Assembly (NCBI RefSeq): GCF_034676545.1
Contig: NZ_JAUCBZ010000015.1
Span: 3,255,001 to 3,319,000 of the forward strand
Reading direction: 5' to 3'
Source: Pararhodobacter sp.
GTDB lineage: Bacteria > Pseudomonadota > Alphaproteobacteria > Rhodobacterales > Rhodobacteraceae
Length of the DNA stretch: 64,000 nt
This document shows, in pieces, positions 33,871 to 43,458 of this stretch. Position 1 is the stretch's first letter. Every line of letters starts with the position of its first letter. Below the pieces are notes generated by a model, which saw only the letters and a program-made list of their open reading frames with translations, ran no database searches and was not told the origin of the DNA. The translations under genes were made by a program, and so were the position numbers.

Positions 33871-35043
33871 ATGACAAACGTCGTGATCGTATCTGCTGCA
33901 CGCACCGCCGTGGGCTCGTTCAATGGCAGCTTTGCCAACACCCCCGCGCATCAACTGGGTGCCGCCGTGATCGAAGCTGTCGTCGCGCGCGCCGGAATCG
34001 ACAAGGCCGAAGTCGCCGAGACCATTTTGGGTCAGGTCCTGACCGCCGGTCAGGGGCAAAACCCCGCACGTCAGGCCGCTATTCTCGCCGGCCTCCCGGT
34101 GGAGGCATCGGCTTGGGGCCTCAATCAGGTCTGCGGCTCCGGCCTTCGCGCGGTCGCCTTGGGGGCACAGCATGTACAATTGGGAGACGCCGCGATCGTC
34201 GTCGCGGGCGGTCAGGAAAACATGTCCCTGTCGCCCCACGTTTCGCATTTGCGCGCCGGTCACAAAATGGGCGACGTCTCGTTCATCAACTCGATGATCA
34301 AGGACGGTCTTTGGGACGCCTTCAACGGCTATCACATGGGTCAGACCGCCGAGAACGTTGCGAACCAGTGGCAAATCAGCCGTGAGATGCAGGACGCGTT
34401 CGCATTGGCCAGCCAGAACAAGGCCGAAGCTGCGCAAAAGGCCGGCAAATTCGCGGATGAAATCGTCGCCTTCACCATCAAGACCCGCAAGGGCGAAACG
34501 GTCGTGGATCAAGACGAATACATCCGTCACGGTGCCACGCTGGAAAGCATGCAGAAACTGCGCCCGGCCTTCACCAAGGACGGCAGCGTGACCGCCGCCA
34601 ACGCATCGGGCCTGAACGATGGCGCCGCCGGCGTCCTGCTGATGACCGAGGCCGAGGCCCAGCGCCGCGGTCTGACACCCTTGGCCCGCATCGCCTCCTA
34701 TGCCACCGCTGGCCTTGATCCGTCGATCATGGGTGTCGGCCCGATCCATGCCTCGCGCAAGGCGCTGGCCAAAGCCGGTTGGAAAGCCGAGGATCTTGAT
34801 CTTGTCGAGGCCAACGAAGCCTTCGCGGCTCAGGCGTGCGCGGTGAACAAGGACATGGGCTGGAACCCGGAACGCGTCAACGTCAACGGCGGCGCCATTG
34901 CCATCGGCCATCCGATTGGCGCCTCGGGTGCGCGCATTCTGAACACGCTGTTGTTCGAAATGGGCCGCCGGGACGCGAAAAAAGGCTTGGCAACGTTGTG
35001 CATCGGCGGCGGCATGGGCGTTGCGATGTGCCTTGAGCGCTGA
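33871..35043 (+). CDS. phaA: Acetyl-CoA C-acetyltransferase (beta-ketothiolase)
   Basis: Condenses two acetyl-CoA to acetoacetyl-CoA, first step of polyhydroxybutyrate synthesis. 390 residues; the ATG at 33871 follows AGAGGA by 6 bases. NQVCGSGLRAV carries the acyl-accepting Cys, GHPIGASGAR the catalytic His, and CIGGGMGVAM the second Cys. phbB follows after a 108-base spacer with a perfect palindrome. The phaA-phbB order is typical of Rhodobacteraceae. Confidence 0.95.
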   Translation: MTNVVIVSAARTAVGSFNGSFANTPAHQLGAAVIEAVVARAGIDKAEVAETILGQVLTAGQGQNPARQAAILAGLPVEASAWGLNQVCGSGLRAVALGAQHVQLGDAAIVVAGGQENMSLSPHVSHLRAGHKMGDVSFINSMIKDGLWDAFNGYHMGQTAENVANQWQISREMQDAFALASQNKAEAAQKAGKFADEIVAFTIKTRKGETVVDQDEYIRHGATLESMQKLRPAFTKDGSVTAANASGLNDGAAGVLLMTEAEAQRRGLTPLARIASYATAGLDPSIMGVGPIHASRKALAKAGWKAEDLDLVEANEAFAAQACAVNKDMGWNPERVNVNGGAIAIGHPIGASGARILNTLLFEMGRRDAKKGLATLCIGGGMGVAMCLER

Positions 35044-35072
35044 TGCTCACGCATTTTTCGGAATAATCGGAA

Positions 35073-35103
35073 AAGGTGGGCGCAACAATGTTGCGCCCAC
35101 CTT
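35073..35103. terminator. Perfect 15-bp palindrome between phaA and phbB
   Basis: AAGGTGGGCGCAACA and its exact complement flank one central base. As RNA it forms a very stable hairpin 29 bases after the phaA stop. No U-tract follows, so it may be an RNA-stabilising or partial-termination element that sets the phaA to phbB ratio. Confidence 0.6.
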
Positions 35104-35151
35104 CTGCATTGGCTAACACAATTATAACGGAACTTTTCCCAGGAGGACACT

Positions 35152-35874
35152 ATGGCTCGGGTTGCATTGGTTACAGGCGGAACGCGCGGCATTGGCGCTG
35201 CGATCGCGGTCGCCCTGAAAGAGGCAGGTTGCAACGTTGCGGCCAGTTACGCCGGCAATGAAGAGGCCGCAGCGGCCTTTACCGCCGAAACCGGCATCAA
35301 GACCTACAAGTGGAACGTTGCCAATTACGAAGAGTCCAAAGCCGGAATCGCCAAGGTCGAGGCTGATCTTGGCCCGATCGACATCGTCGTGGCAAACGCC
35401 GGCATCACCAAAGACGCCCCCTTCCACAAGATGACTCCCGATCAATGGAACGCCGTCATCGACACCAATTTGACCGGTGTTTTCAACACGGTACACCCGA
35501 TCTGGCCCGGCATGCGCGAGCGCAAGTTCGGCCGCGTCGTGGTGATCAGCTCGATCAATGGCCAAAAGGGCCAATTCGCGCAGGTCAATTATGCCGCCAC
35601 CAAAGCGGGTGACCTGGGGATCATCAAATCGCTGGCGCAGGAAGGTGCGCGCTTCAACATCACCGCCAACGCCGTTTGCCCGGGCTATATCGCCACGGAA
35701 ATGGTCATGGCCGTGCCCGAAAAAGTTCGCGAATCGATCATCGCCGGCATTCCGGCCGGTCGTTTGGGTGAGCCCGAGGAAATCGCGCGTTGCGTGACTT
35801 TCCTGGTCTCGGATGATGCAGGCTTCGTGAACGGCTCGACGATCAGCGCCAACGGCGCGCAGTTCTTCGTCTGA
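35152..35874 (+). CDS. phbB: Acetoacetyl-CoA reductase
   Basis: NADPH-dependent reduction of acetoacetyl-CoA to (R)-3-hydroxybutyryl-CoA for PHB. 240 residues with a strong AGGAGG ribosome site. SDR motifs are intact: TGGTRGIG, NAGIT, SSINGQKGQFAQVNYAATK (Ser, Tyr, Lys) and PGYIATEM. A TATAAC at 35123-35128 may give it its own promoter in addition to read-through from phaA. Confidence 0.95.
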   Translation: MARVALVTGGTRGIGAAIAVALKEAGCNVAASYAGNEEAAAAFTAETGIKTYKWNVANYEESKAGIAKVEADLGPIDIVVANAGITKDAPFHKMTPDQWNAVIDTNLTGVFNTVHPIWPGMRERKFGRVVVISSINGQKGQFAQVNYAATKAGDLGIIKSLAQEGARFNITANAVCPGYIATEMVMAVPEKVRESIIAGIPAGRLGEPEEIARCVTFLVSDDAGFVNGSTISANGAQFFV

Positions 35875-35955
35875 TCCGCTGACACCCCGAACTCTTGGCC
35901 CGGATCGCCCCGTGTGGTCCGGGCATTTTCACATCCCGCAACAGGACAGACCAGC

Positions 35956-36816
35956 ATGACCCGAACCAACGCCAGCCTGATCGGCTTTTCCGCGGTCGCG
36001 CTCTGGTCATTGCTGGCCCTGTTCACCGTTGCCAGCGCCCCGGTGCCGCCGCTGCAGCTCTCGGCGCTGACCTTTGCGATTGGCGGCGTGTTGGGGTTGG
36101 TCTGGCTGTGGGTCCGGGGTGACCTGAAGGCGCTTCGAGCCGTGCCGCTAAAAGCCTATGTCTTTGGAACCCTTGGCCTTTTTGGCTACCACTTCCTCTA
36201 TTTCACCGCGCTCAGGCTGGCCCCTCCCGCCGAGGCCGGGTTGATCTGCTACATGTGGCCCCTGCTGATTGTCGTGTTTTCGGGGCTTTTGCCGGGCGAA
36301 ACCCTGCGCAAGGGCCATATCCTGGGGGCGATGCTGGCGTTTCTTGGCGCCGGCCTGATTGTCGCGGGCGGCCTGAGCGGCGTGTCGGGCGCAATCACCG
36401 GCTATGCCATCGCCTTTGTTGCCGCCCTGACATGGGCTGGATATTCGCTGGGTTCACGGCGCATGAAGGCCGTTCCGACCGCCGCCGTCGCGGTCTACTG
36501 CCTCGCCACCGCGATCCTGTCGGGGGTAGCGCATCTGGCGACTGAAATCACCGTCTGGCCGGGGTCATCACTGGGTTGGCTTGCCATCCTCGGGCTGGGC
36601 CTCGGCCCGGTGGGATTGGCGTTTTACACATGGGATATCGGCGTCAAGGGCGGCGATATCCAGCTTTTGGGAACGGCATCCTATGCCGCGCCTTTGCTGT
36701 CAACTCTGGTGTTGGTTGTCGCGGGTCTTGCCAGCGCCAGCCTGTCACTGGCGCTGGCCGCTGCGTTGATCACCGGCGGGGCCGTCCTGGCCGCGCGCGC
36801 TGGAAGACAGGCGTAA
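35956..36816 (+). CDS. EamA/DMT-family exporter (YddG-like)
   Basis: 286 residues with ten predicted membrane helices in two EamA repeats. ATG at 35956 behind AGGA. FGYHFLYFTALRLAPPAEAGLICYMWPLLIV and the GPVGLAFYTWDIGVK segment match the YddG-type aromatic amino acid exporter group. Substrate not proven. Its stop is 6 bases from the end of the convergent DUF465 gene. Confidence 0.85.
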   Translation: MTRTNASLIGFSAVALWSLLALFTVASAPVPPLQLSALTFAIGGVLGLVWLWVRGDLKALRAVPLKAYVFGTLGLFGYHFLYFTALRLAPPAEAGLICYMWPLLIVVFSGLLPGETLRKGHILGAMLAFLGAGLIVAGGLSGVSGAITGYAIAFVAALTWAGYSLGSRRMKAVPTAAVAVYCLATAILSGVAHLATEITVWPGSSLGWLAILGLGLGPVGLAFYTWDIGVKGGDIQLLGTASYAAPLLSTLVLVVAGLASASLSLALAAALITGGAVLAARAGRQA

Positions 36817-36822
36817 GCTTCG

Positions 36823-36990
36823 TTAGCCTGCTGCGAGCTTTGTGATCTCTTCTTTCAGCTTCAATTTCTGCTTCTTCATCTCTGCAATGGCCAGATCATC
36901 GGATCCGGGGGCACGTTGCGCCATTTCCACCTTTTGGGTCAGCACGTCGTGACGGCGGCGCAACTCTTCGAGACGAGAGGTAAGGGACAT
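36823..36990 (-). CDS. DUF465 (YdcH-like) small coiled-coil protein
   Basis: 55 residues starting MSLTSRLEELRRRHDVLTQK, with an AGGAGG site 5 bases upstream of the ATG at 36990. The product is almost wholly helical and Lys/Glu-rich, ending KLKEEITKLAAG. This is the DUF465/YdcH family, common short proteins of unknown function. Confidence 0.85.
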   Translation of the reverse strand: MSLTSRLEELRRRHDVLTQKVEMAQRAPGSDDLAIAEMKKQKLKLKEEITKLAAG

Positions 36991-37133
36991 TGAGATCCTC
37001 CTGTTTTACGGGTGTCCGTAGGAGCCAGTGCATCACAGATTGACTCACTTGTCACATGAAACCGTCGTCAACTTTTTGCGAAATTGGCAAGGGTCGGAGA
37101 AGGCTTGCAAAAATGCGGGTGAATTGCAGCTAT

Positions 37134-37337
37134 TCAAGCCGTTATCGGCACGCCATTATCGCGCAAAATGGCCCGCGCCATGAACTCTTGGCGGTCGCCA
37201 ACCATCAAACGTTGTGGCACAATCGCGAGCGCACTCATATGGACGTCCAAGGCAAACGTCTCTATACCTTCCGCCGCAAGAAGGGCTGTTGCGAAGGGGA
37301 TGATCGTGGGATCCGTTGTGCGTAACAGTTCTTTCAT
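37134..37337 (-). CDS. DUF2007 protein (putative signal-transducing)
   Basis: 67 residues from the ATG at 37337: MKELLRTTDPTIIPFATAL, then LLAAEGIETFALDVHMS and a terminal MVGDRQEFMARAILRDNG. This fits DUF2007, a ferredoxin-like small fold often joined to GlnB-like signalling. The ribosome site is weak. Its start is divergent from the prenyl synthase gene across 54 bases. Confidence 0.75.
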   Translation of the reverse strand: MKELLRTTDPTIIPFATALLAAEGIETFALDVHMSALAIVPQRLMVGDRQEFMARAILRDNGVPITA

Positions 37338-37391
37338 GCGATCACTAAACGACAAGCCTTGGCGCTTGTCAAAGCAGGGTTTCCTCAACTG

Positions 37392-38387
37392 ATGACGTCA
37401 ACGCGCGCCACACCCCTTGAACGCCTCGCAGACGTCCTTGCCGACGATATGGCGCAGGTCAATGCCCTGATCCGCGCGCGCATGATGTCCGAAAATGCGC
37501 CCCGAATCCCCGAGGTTACGGCGCATTTGATCGAGGCTGGTGGCAAGCGCATCCGCCCGATGATGACCTTGGCCGCCGCGCGGATGTGCGGCTACGAGGG
37601 TGATGCGCATATCAAACTGGCCGCGACGGTGGAGTTCATTCACACCGCGACCTTGCTGCATGACGATGTGGTTGACGAAAGCGCGAAACGGCGCGGGCGG
37701 CCCACCGCGAACCTGCTGTGGGACAACAAATCCAGCGTGCTGGTCGGCGACTATCTGTTCGCACGCGCCTTTCAATTGATGGTCGAGCCGGGCAATCTGC
37801 GCGCACTGTCGATCCTGTCGAATGCCGCTGCGGTGATTGCCGAGGGCGAAGTGCTGCAACTCACCGCCGCCCAGAACCTCGCCACGACCGAGGCGACCTA
37901 TATGCAGGTCATTCGCGGCAAGACAGCCGCACTGTTTTCGGCCGCAACCCAGGTCGGCCCGGTGATCGCCGGATCGCCCGAGGCGCAGGTGCAGGCCCTC
38001 TATGACTACGGCGACGCCTTGGGCATCTGCTTTCAGATCGTCGATGATTATCTCGATTACGGCGGCGCGGGCGACGGGCTGGGCAAGAACCTTGGCGATG
38101 ATTTCCGTGAGCGGAAACTGACCCTGCCGGTCATTCGCGCGATTGCCGCCGCCGACGCCACAGAGCGCACCTTTTGGGAGCGCACAATTGGCCGCGGCCA
38201 GCAGCAGGACGGCGATCTGGATCACGCCATGACGCTTCTGACACGACACGGCGCCTTGGCCAGCACGCGCGACACGGCGCGGCATTGGGCAGCGCAGGCA
38301 CGCAAGTCGGTCGCGGCGCTTCCAGATCACCCGCTGCGCGACATGTTGGCCGATCTGGCGGATTTCGTGGTCGCGCGGGTTAACTGA
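37392..38387 (+). CDS. ispB: Long-chain polyprenyl diphosphate synthase
   Basis: 331 residues from the ATG at 37392. It extends farnesyl diphosphate with isopentenyl units to the ubiquinone side chain; the decaprenyl chain length expected for this group is inferred. First Asp-rich motif LLHDDVVDESAKRRG, second QIVDDYLDYGG. GGKRIRPMM and RGKTAALFSAA are family signatures. Its last 8 bases overlap the 3' end of convergent ispE. Confidence 0.92.
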   Translation: MTSTRATPLERLADVLADDMAQVNALIRARMMSENAPRIPEVTAHLIEAGGKRIRPMMTLAAARMCGYEGDAHIKLAATVEFIHTATLLHDDVVDESAKRRGRPTANLLWDNKSSVLVGDYLFARAFQLMVEPGNLRALSILSNAAAVIAEGEVLQLTAAQNLATTEATYMQVIRGKTAALFSAATQVGPVIAGSPEAQVQALYDYGDALGICFQIVDDYLDYGGAGDGLGKNLGDDFRERKLTLPVIRAIAAADATERTFWERTIGRGQQQDGDLDHAMTLLTRHGALASTRDTARHWAAQARKSVAALPDHPLRDMLADLADFVVARVN

Positions 38388-39228
38388 CGGAGCCCTCGCT
38401 GCGGGTCACGGCCACAAACCAGCCGGGCCGCGCCAAGGCCTGCTCGGCGGCCCGCGCGCGGCGCGGATCGGTGAACACCCCGAAACACGTCGCGCCCGAG
38501 CCGGTCATCCGCGCCAGCAAACACCCCGGTTGCGTGGCCAGTTGCGCCAGAACATCAGAGACGGCGGGCATCAACCTTTGCGCCGGGGCCTCCAGGTCAT
38601 TGCGTTGCGCGGTCAGCCAGTCACAAAGCGACGCCGCATCAGCCCAGCGCGGCAATGGATCGGGCATTGATGGATTGCTACGATTTTCCAAGGCTTTGAA
38701 AACCGCCGGCGTTGACAGCCCCTGACCCGGATTGACCAGCAACAGCCACAGCGGCGGCACCATGGGCACCGGATCGACCACCTCGCCCAAGCCACGCATG
38801 CGGCTGGGCTGTGGCGCGGCCAGGCAGACCGGCAGATCCGCGCCCAGGTCCATTGCCTGTGCGGTGCCGGGCATGGCCGCGCCGCGCGCCACCAGCAATT
38901 TCACCGTTGCCGCCGCATCCGACGACCCGCCCCCCATGCCCGAGGCGACGGGCAGCCGTTTGTCCAGCGTCAGCGCCACATCGCGCGCGCCCATCATCCG
39001 CGCCGCCCGCAGCACAAGGTTGTCGGCCTCGGGCACCAGGACCGGCGCCTGCGGCCCGGTCAAGCTCAGCGACAGGCCCGGCGCATCGTGCACGCTGACA
39101 AGATCACCCAGCTCGGCAAAGACCACCAGCGAATCCAGCAGATGATAGCCATCCGCCCGCCGCCCGGTCACATGCAAGGTCAGGTTGATCTTGGCCGGAG
39201 CCAATCGCGACGCGACGGGGCCGGGCAT
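38380..39228 (-). CDS. ispE: 4-diphosphocytidyl-2-C-methyl-D-erythritol kinase
   Basis: GHMP kinase of the MEP isoprenoid pathway. 282 residues; the ATG at 39228 overlaps the TPR gene stop by one base (TGATG). AKINLTLHVTGRRADGYHLLDSL is the N-terminal motif (PAKINL), LPVASGMGGGSSDAAATV the ATP loop, and MTGSGATCFGVF the C-terminal motif. It meets the prenyl synthase gene tail-to-tail with an 8-base overlap, joining two isoprenoid genes on opposite strands. Confidence 0.93.
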   Translation of the reverse strand: MPGPVASRLAPAKINLTLHVTGRRADGYHLLDSLVVFAELGDLVSVHDAPGLSLSLTGPQAPVLVPEADNLVLRAARMMGARDVALTLDKRLPVASGMGGGSSDAAATVKLLVARGAAMPGTAQAMDLGADLPVCLAAPQPSRMRGLGEVVDPVPMVPPLWLLLVNPGQGLSTPAVFKALENRSNPSMPDPLPRWADAASLCDWLTAQRNDLEAPAQRLMPAVSDVLAQLATQPGCLLARMTGSGATCFGVFTDPRRARAAEQALARPGWFVAVTRSEGSVS

Positions 39229-40931
39229 CAGTTCACCGGGTGCAGCGGCTCTTGCCCATCCTCGGCGCGCACCGCATCGAGACCGATCTCCAGCTTGCGC
39301 CGCACCAACTCGCTGTCCAGGTCGTCCGACGGGCCAAACGACAGCGCGCGCCGCCACTGGAACCGCGCCTCGCGTTGACGGCCGACCGCCCAGTACACAT
39401 CGCCCAGATGGTCATTCAGGATCGCATCCGCCGGCGCCAATTCGACCGCGCGCTCCATATGCGGCACCGCCTCGTCATAGCGCCCCAGCTTGAACAAGGC
39501 CCAGGCCAGACTGTCGACAATATAGCCGCTGCTGGGTTCGATCTCGACGGCACGCTCGATCATTTCCAGCGCCTCGTCGTAGGATTCGCCGCGTTCGACC
39601 AGCGAATACCCCAGATAATTCAAAGTCGTCGATTGGTTTGGCTCAATCGCCAACGCGGCGCGGAAATCGGCTTCGGCCTCGGGCCATTGGTCCGAGCGCT
39701 CATAGGCGACCGCGCGCGAGAACCACGTCTGCCAACCCGGCGTTATGCCGCGCTCGGTCATCATGGCGATGGCGCTGGTATAGGCCTCGATCGCGGCCGC
39801 ATATTGCCCGTCTTGACGCAGGAAATCGCCCAGCACCTGCCGCGCCACGAACGACCGCGGGTTCTGCTCGGACAGCGCCGTCAGCGACTGGATCGCCTCG
39901 TCCATCTGGCCCAGGGTCTGCATGACCTGCGCTTGCCCCATACCCGCGGCCATGTGGAACACGTCGCCCTCGGGAATGCGCCCATAAGCCTCGATCGCCA
40001 GGGCCGGTTGCTCCAGATCCTCGAAAATCTGGCCGATCATCAACTGCGCATCCGTCAGGGACGGGTTGATCGCAACGGCGGCTTGCGCATAGATCAGCGC
40101 CTCATGGAGGTTTTGCACCGACCGCATCGCATTGGCCATCACCGCAAAAACCTCGGCCATGCCCTGCGCCGGGGTGGTGATCAGATCAAACGGCAGCGCG
40201 GTTTGGGCGCGGTACGCCTCATCCATCGCGAAAATGCGCGGATCATTGGCCCCGGTAAAGACCGCCTCCATAAGCGCCAGCGCGTCGTCAAATCGTTCCG
40301 ACAGGCCCAAAAGCTGCGCATAAGCCACATAGCCGCGGCGGTTCAGCGTGCTGGTCACGCCGCCGTTCACGTCTTCCATGACCGCCAGCGCGCCTTCGAC
40401 ATCGCCCACCAACGAGAGCGCCAAGGCGCGACAATATTGCGCAAACGCGGTCATGCCCTCTTGCGCCGCGGATTGATCCAAGAACGCCAAGGCCTCGGAC
40501 ATCCGGCCCTGGCCCAATTCGGCCCAGGCCTGCGCCAAGCCGACAATCAAGGGGTGAACCTCGGCCTCACTCGACGCCAGATCAAGCGCGCGTGCATAAT
40601 CCTGTTGCGCAAAGGCATCCGTCAACAGGATCAACGTCGACGCCCGGTTCGCCGGGTCAAGCGCCGCCAGCGTGGTGGCGTGGCGTGTTGCGGTCGCGAA
40701 ATCCCCGGCTGAAAAGGCCGATACCGCCGCCCCTTCCAATGTCGCTGCATTCTCCGGATCGTCGTGCAACAGGCGTTCCAGATACGGCGTCGCATGGGCG
40801 AAATCGTTGCGAATGCCCGCTTCTCGGGCGGCAAGAAACGCACCCGCAATTCCTTGTGCCGTCACGGGCACCGGCGCAACCGTCAGACCAGCAACAACCA
40901 TCAAACCAAAGGCGAAAGGGCGGATTTTCAT
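39228..40931 (-). CDS. Exported tetratricopeptide-repeat protein
   Basis: 567 residues from the ATG at 40931; a TTG at 40943 is possible. Signal peptide MKIRPFAFGLMVVAGLTVAPVPVTA. The rest is TPR helices, clearest at the C-terminus: NYLGYSLVERGESYDEALE, then DSLAWALFKLGRYDEAVPHM and DHLGDVYWAVGRQREA. It is an envelope scaffold of unknown partner. It is translationally coupled to ispE, a conserved pairing in Rhodobacteraceae. Confidence 0.85.
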   Translation of the reverse strand: MKIRPFAFGLMVVAGLTVAPVPVTAQGIAGAFLAAREAGIRNDFAHATPYLERLLHDDPENAATLEGAAVSAFSAGDFATATRHATTLAALDPANRASTLILLTDAFAQQDYARALDLASSEAEVHPLIVGLAQAWAELGQGRMSEALAFLDQSAAQEGMTAFAQYCRALALSLVGDVEGALAVMEDVNGGVTSTLNRRGYVAYAQLLGLSERFDDALALMEAVFTGANDPRIFAMDEAYRAQTALPFDLITTPAQGMAEVFAVMANAMRSVQNLHEALIYAQAAVAINPSLTDAQLMIGQIFEDLEQPALAIEAYGRIPEGDVFHMAAGMGQAQVMQTLGQMDEAIQSLTALSEQNPRSFVARQVLGDFLRQDGQYAAAIEAYTSAIAMMTERGITPGWQTWFSRAVAYERSDQWPEAEADFRAALAIEPNQSTTLNYLGYSLVERGESYDEALEMIERAVEIEPSSGYIVDSLAWALFKLGRYDEAVPHMERAVELAPADAILNDHLGDVYWAVGRQREARFQWRRALSFGPSDDLDSELVRRKLEIGLDAVRAEDGQEPLHPVN

Positions 40932-41070
40932 GGTGCGCGGCAAAGCAGTCTCCCGGTGCGAGCTGCTCCAAGCAGCAGTCTTACCCCACAGATGTAGCGA
41001 CCCGGTCCGGCGAGGGCAATCCGCCCCGCCGTCCCGAACGCCCGGATTTGATCACGCACGCGCGAGCCGA

Positions 41071-42714
41071 TCACATATTTGGATAATTCGGCCCGTCTCC
41101 GCCCTGTGGCGTGGTCCAGTTGATGTTCTGGCTGGGGTCCTTGATGTCGCAGGTCTTGCAATGCACGCAGTTCTGGAAATTGATCACGAACTCGGGCTTG
41201 CCGTCCTTTTCCACGACCTCATAGACCCCCGCCGGGCAATAGCGTTGCGCGGGTTCGGCGTATTTCGGCAGGTTGACCTTGATCGGAATCGTCGGGTCGA
41301 TCAGCTTGAGATGCGCGGGTTGCGATTCCTCATGGTTGGTAAAGCTGAAGGCCACGTTGGTCAGCCGGTCGAACGACAGTTTGCCATCCGGGCGCGGATA
41401 TTCCAGCACCTTGTATTTCGACGCCTCGCCAGTTGCTTGAGCATCGGTCTTGCCGTGTTTCAGCGTGCCAAACACCGAGAAGCCCAGCGTGTTGGTCCAC
41501 ATGTCCATCCCGCCCAGCGCCAGCGACGGCAGCAGCCCCCATTTCGTCCACATCGGCTTGACGTTGCGCACTTTCTTCAGGTCCTTGCCGACCGGACCCG
41601 CGCGCAGCGTGTCCTCATAGGCGGTCAGTTCATCGCCCTCGCGGCCCGCTTGCAGCGCGGCATAGGCGGCGTCGGCGGCCTCGATGCCCGAATGCATCGC
41701 GTTGTGGTTGCCCTTGATGCGCGGCACGTTGACCAGCCCCGCCGAACAGCCCAGCAGCACGCCACCCGGGAAGGTCACCTTGGGCACCGACTGCCAGCCG
41801 CCCTCAGAGATCGCCCGCGCGCCGTAAGCCACGCGTTTGCCGCCCTCCAGCAACTCGGCAACCATCGGGTGATGTTTGAACCGCTGGAATTCCATATAGG
41901 GGTACAGATGCGGGTTCTGATAGTTCAAGTGAACCACAAAGCCGATCATAATCTGATTGTTTTCAGCATGATAGATGAACGACCCACCGCCCGCGTTGCC
42001 GCCCAAAGGCCAACCCATCGTATGCGTGACCGTGCCCTCGCGGTGCTTGTCGGGGTCAATCTCCCAGATTTCCTTCATGCCCAAGCCGAATTTCTGCGGG
42101 CATTTGCCTTTGGACAGCTCGTATTTGGCCATGATTTCCTTGGCCAGCGAGCCGCGCACACCCTCGGCGATGAACACATATTTGCCGTGCAACTCCATGC
42201 CCGGCTCATAATTGGCGCCCATCGAGCCATCGGCCTCTTTGCCGAACTCGCCCGCCACGACACCCTTCACGCGGGTGCCGTCATAGACAACTTCTGACGC
42301 CGCCATGCCGGGGAAAATCTCGACGCCCATAGCCTCGGCCTGCTCGGCCATCCAGCGGGTCACGTTGCCCATGCTGACAATGTAATTGCCGTGGTTCGAC
42401 ATCAGCGGCGGCATCGGCCAGTTCGGCACGCGAATCCGGCCGCCCTCGCCCAGCATGTAGAAGTTATCATGTTTGACCGGCACGTTCAGCGGCGCGCCTT
42501 TTTCCTTCCAGTCGGGCATCAGCCGCGTCAGGCCCGACGGATCCAGCACCGCGCCCGACAGGATATGCGCGCCCACTTCCGAACCTTTTTCCAGCACCAC
42601 CACCGTCAAATCGGCATCCAACTGCTTGAGCCGGATCGCGGCTGACAGGCCGGCAGGTCCTGCACCAACGATGACGACATCGTACTCCATCGCTTCGCGT
42701 TCGATCTCGGGCAT
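41071..42714 (-). CDS. Electron transfer flavoprotein-ubiquinone oxidoreductase
   Basis: 547 residues; ATG at 42714 with GAGGAG 8 bases upstream. It passes electrons from ETF to ubiquinone at the inner membrane. FAD motif DVVIVGAGPAGLSAAIRL (residues 12-29). The ubiquinone/membrane segment and GCSAGLVNVPRIKG are mid-protein. The C-terminal [4Fe-4S] cluster is in RYCPAGVYEV and NCVHCKTCDIKDP. It would serve acyl-CoA dehydrogenases such as the one at 48068-49777. Confidence 0.96.
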   Translation of the reverse strand: MPEIEREAMEYDVVIVGAGPAGLSAAIRLKQLDADLTVVVLEKGSEVGAHILSGAVLDPSGLTRLMPDWKEKGAPLNVPVKHDNFYMLGEGGRIRVPNWPMPPLMSNHGNYIVSMGNVTRWMAEQAEAMGVEIFPGMAASEVVYDGTRVKGVVAGEFGKEADGSMGANYEPGMELHGKYVFIAEGVRGSLAKEIMAKYELSKGKCPQKFGLGMKEIWEIDPDKHREGTVTHTMGWPLGGNAGGGSFIYHAENNQIMIGFVVHLNYQNPHLYPYMEFQRFKHHPMVAELLEGGKRVAYGARAISEGGWQSVPKVTFPGGVLLGCSAGLVNVPRIKGNHNAMHSGIEAADAAYAALQAGREGDELTAYEDTLRAGPVGKDLKKVRNVKPMWTKWGLLPSLALGGMDMWTNTLGFSVFGTLKHGKTDAQATGEASKYKVLEYPRPDGKLSFDRLTNVAFSFTNHEESQPAHLKLIDPTIPIKVNLPKYAEPAQRYCPAGVYEVVEKDGKPEFVINFQNCVHCKTCDIKDPSQNINWTTPQGGDGPNYPNM

Positions 42715-42976
42715 CTTGGGACTCCTCGGTTCGGAATGGCGGCCGGTAGGCGCAATAATCTTTCAAGGTGGATACCCTTAGCGGGGCTTGTCGGTCAATC
42801 CGGACTGAACGTCAGAACGGCGCATCACCGGATCATTCTCGTTTTACGGGCAACACACCGCGCAGAACCGTTTGCAGGGCTTGCAATCCGACTGGCCTTC
42901 CTGTCTTCTGTTCTCGACGAAACACAAATTGCCCCGGCTTATGGCCGTGGGCCTTTTCATTTGCGTGTGAGGCCTG

Positions 42977-43447
42977 ATGGAAAAGTTCCCCCTGACCCGC
43001 CGTGGCTTCGAAGCCCTGGAAGCGGAATTACGGCAACTCAAAAGCGTGGAACGCCCGGCGGTCATCAAGGCGATCGCCGATGCCCGCGAACATGGTGACC
43101 TGTCGGAAAACGCCGAGTATCACGCCGCGCGCGAAAAGCAGTCTTTCATCGAGGGCCGCGTCAAGGAACTGGAATCCCTGATCAGCCGCGCCGAGGTCAT
43201 CGACCCGCGCAAATTCACCGGCTCGATCAAATTCGGCGCGACGGTCACCATTATCGACGAAGACACCGAGGAAGAGCGCACCTATCAGATCGTCGGCGAG
43301 GCCGAGGCCAATATCGAACTGGGCTTGCTGAACATCAAATCCCCCATCGCCCGCGCCCTGATCGGCAAGGACGAAGGCGATTCGGTCGATGTGCGCACAC
43401 CGGGCGGCGAGCGCAGCTACGAAGTGATCTCGATCGTCTATCGTTGA
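42977..43447 (+). CDS. greA: Transcription elongation factor GreA
   Basis: 156 residues. Rescues backtracked RNA polymerase. The N-terminal coiled coil has the acidic tip DAREHGDLSENAEYHAARE, and the C-terminal FKBP-like domain ends SPIARALIGKDEGDSVDV. ATG at 42977 behind GAGG. The 262-base spacer to divergent ETF-QO is among the longest here and shows no further gene. Confidence 0.96.
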   Translation: MEKFPLTRRGFEALEAELRQLKSVERPAVIKAIADAREHGDLSENAEYHAAREKQSFIEGRVKELESLISRAEVIDPRKFTGSIKFGATVTIIDEDTEEERTYQIVGEAEANIELGLLNIKSPIARALIGKDEGDSVDVRTPGGERSYEVISIVYR

Positions 43448-43458
43448 TCGGCTCGGCC

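Noticed and set aside
35123..35128. TATAAC upstream of phbB as a separate promoter
   Set aside because: No convincing -35 at the right distance; kept only as a remark in the phbB entry.
42715..42976. 262-base divergent gap between ETF-QO and greA examined for a small gene or RNA
   Set aside because: Short frames lack ribosome sites and motifs, and no stable RNA fold or promoter pair was convincing by eye.
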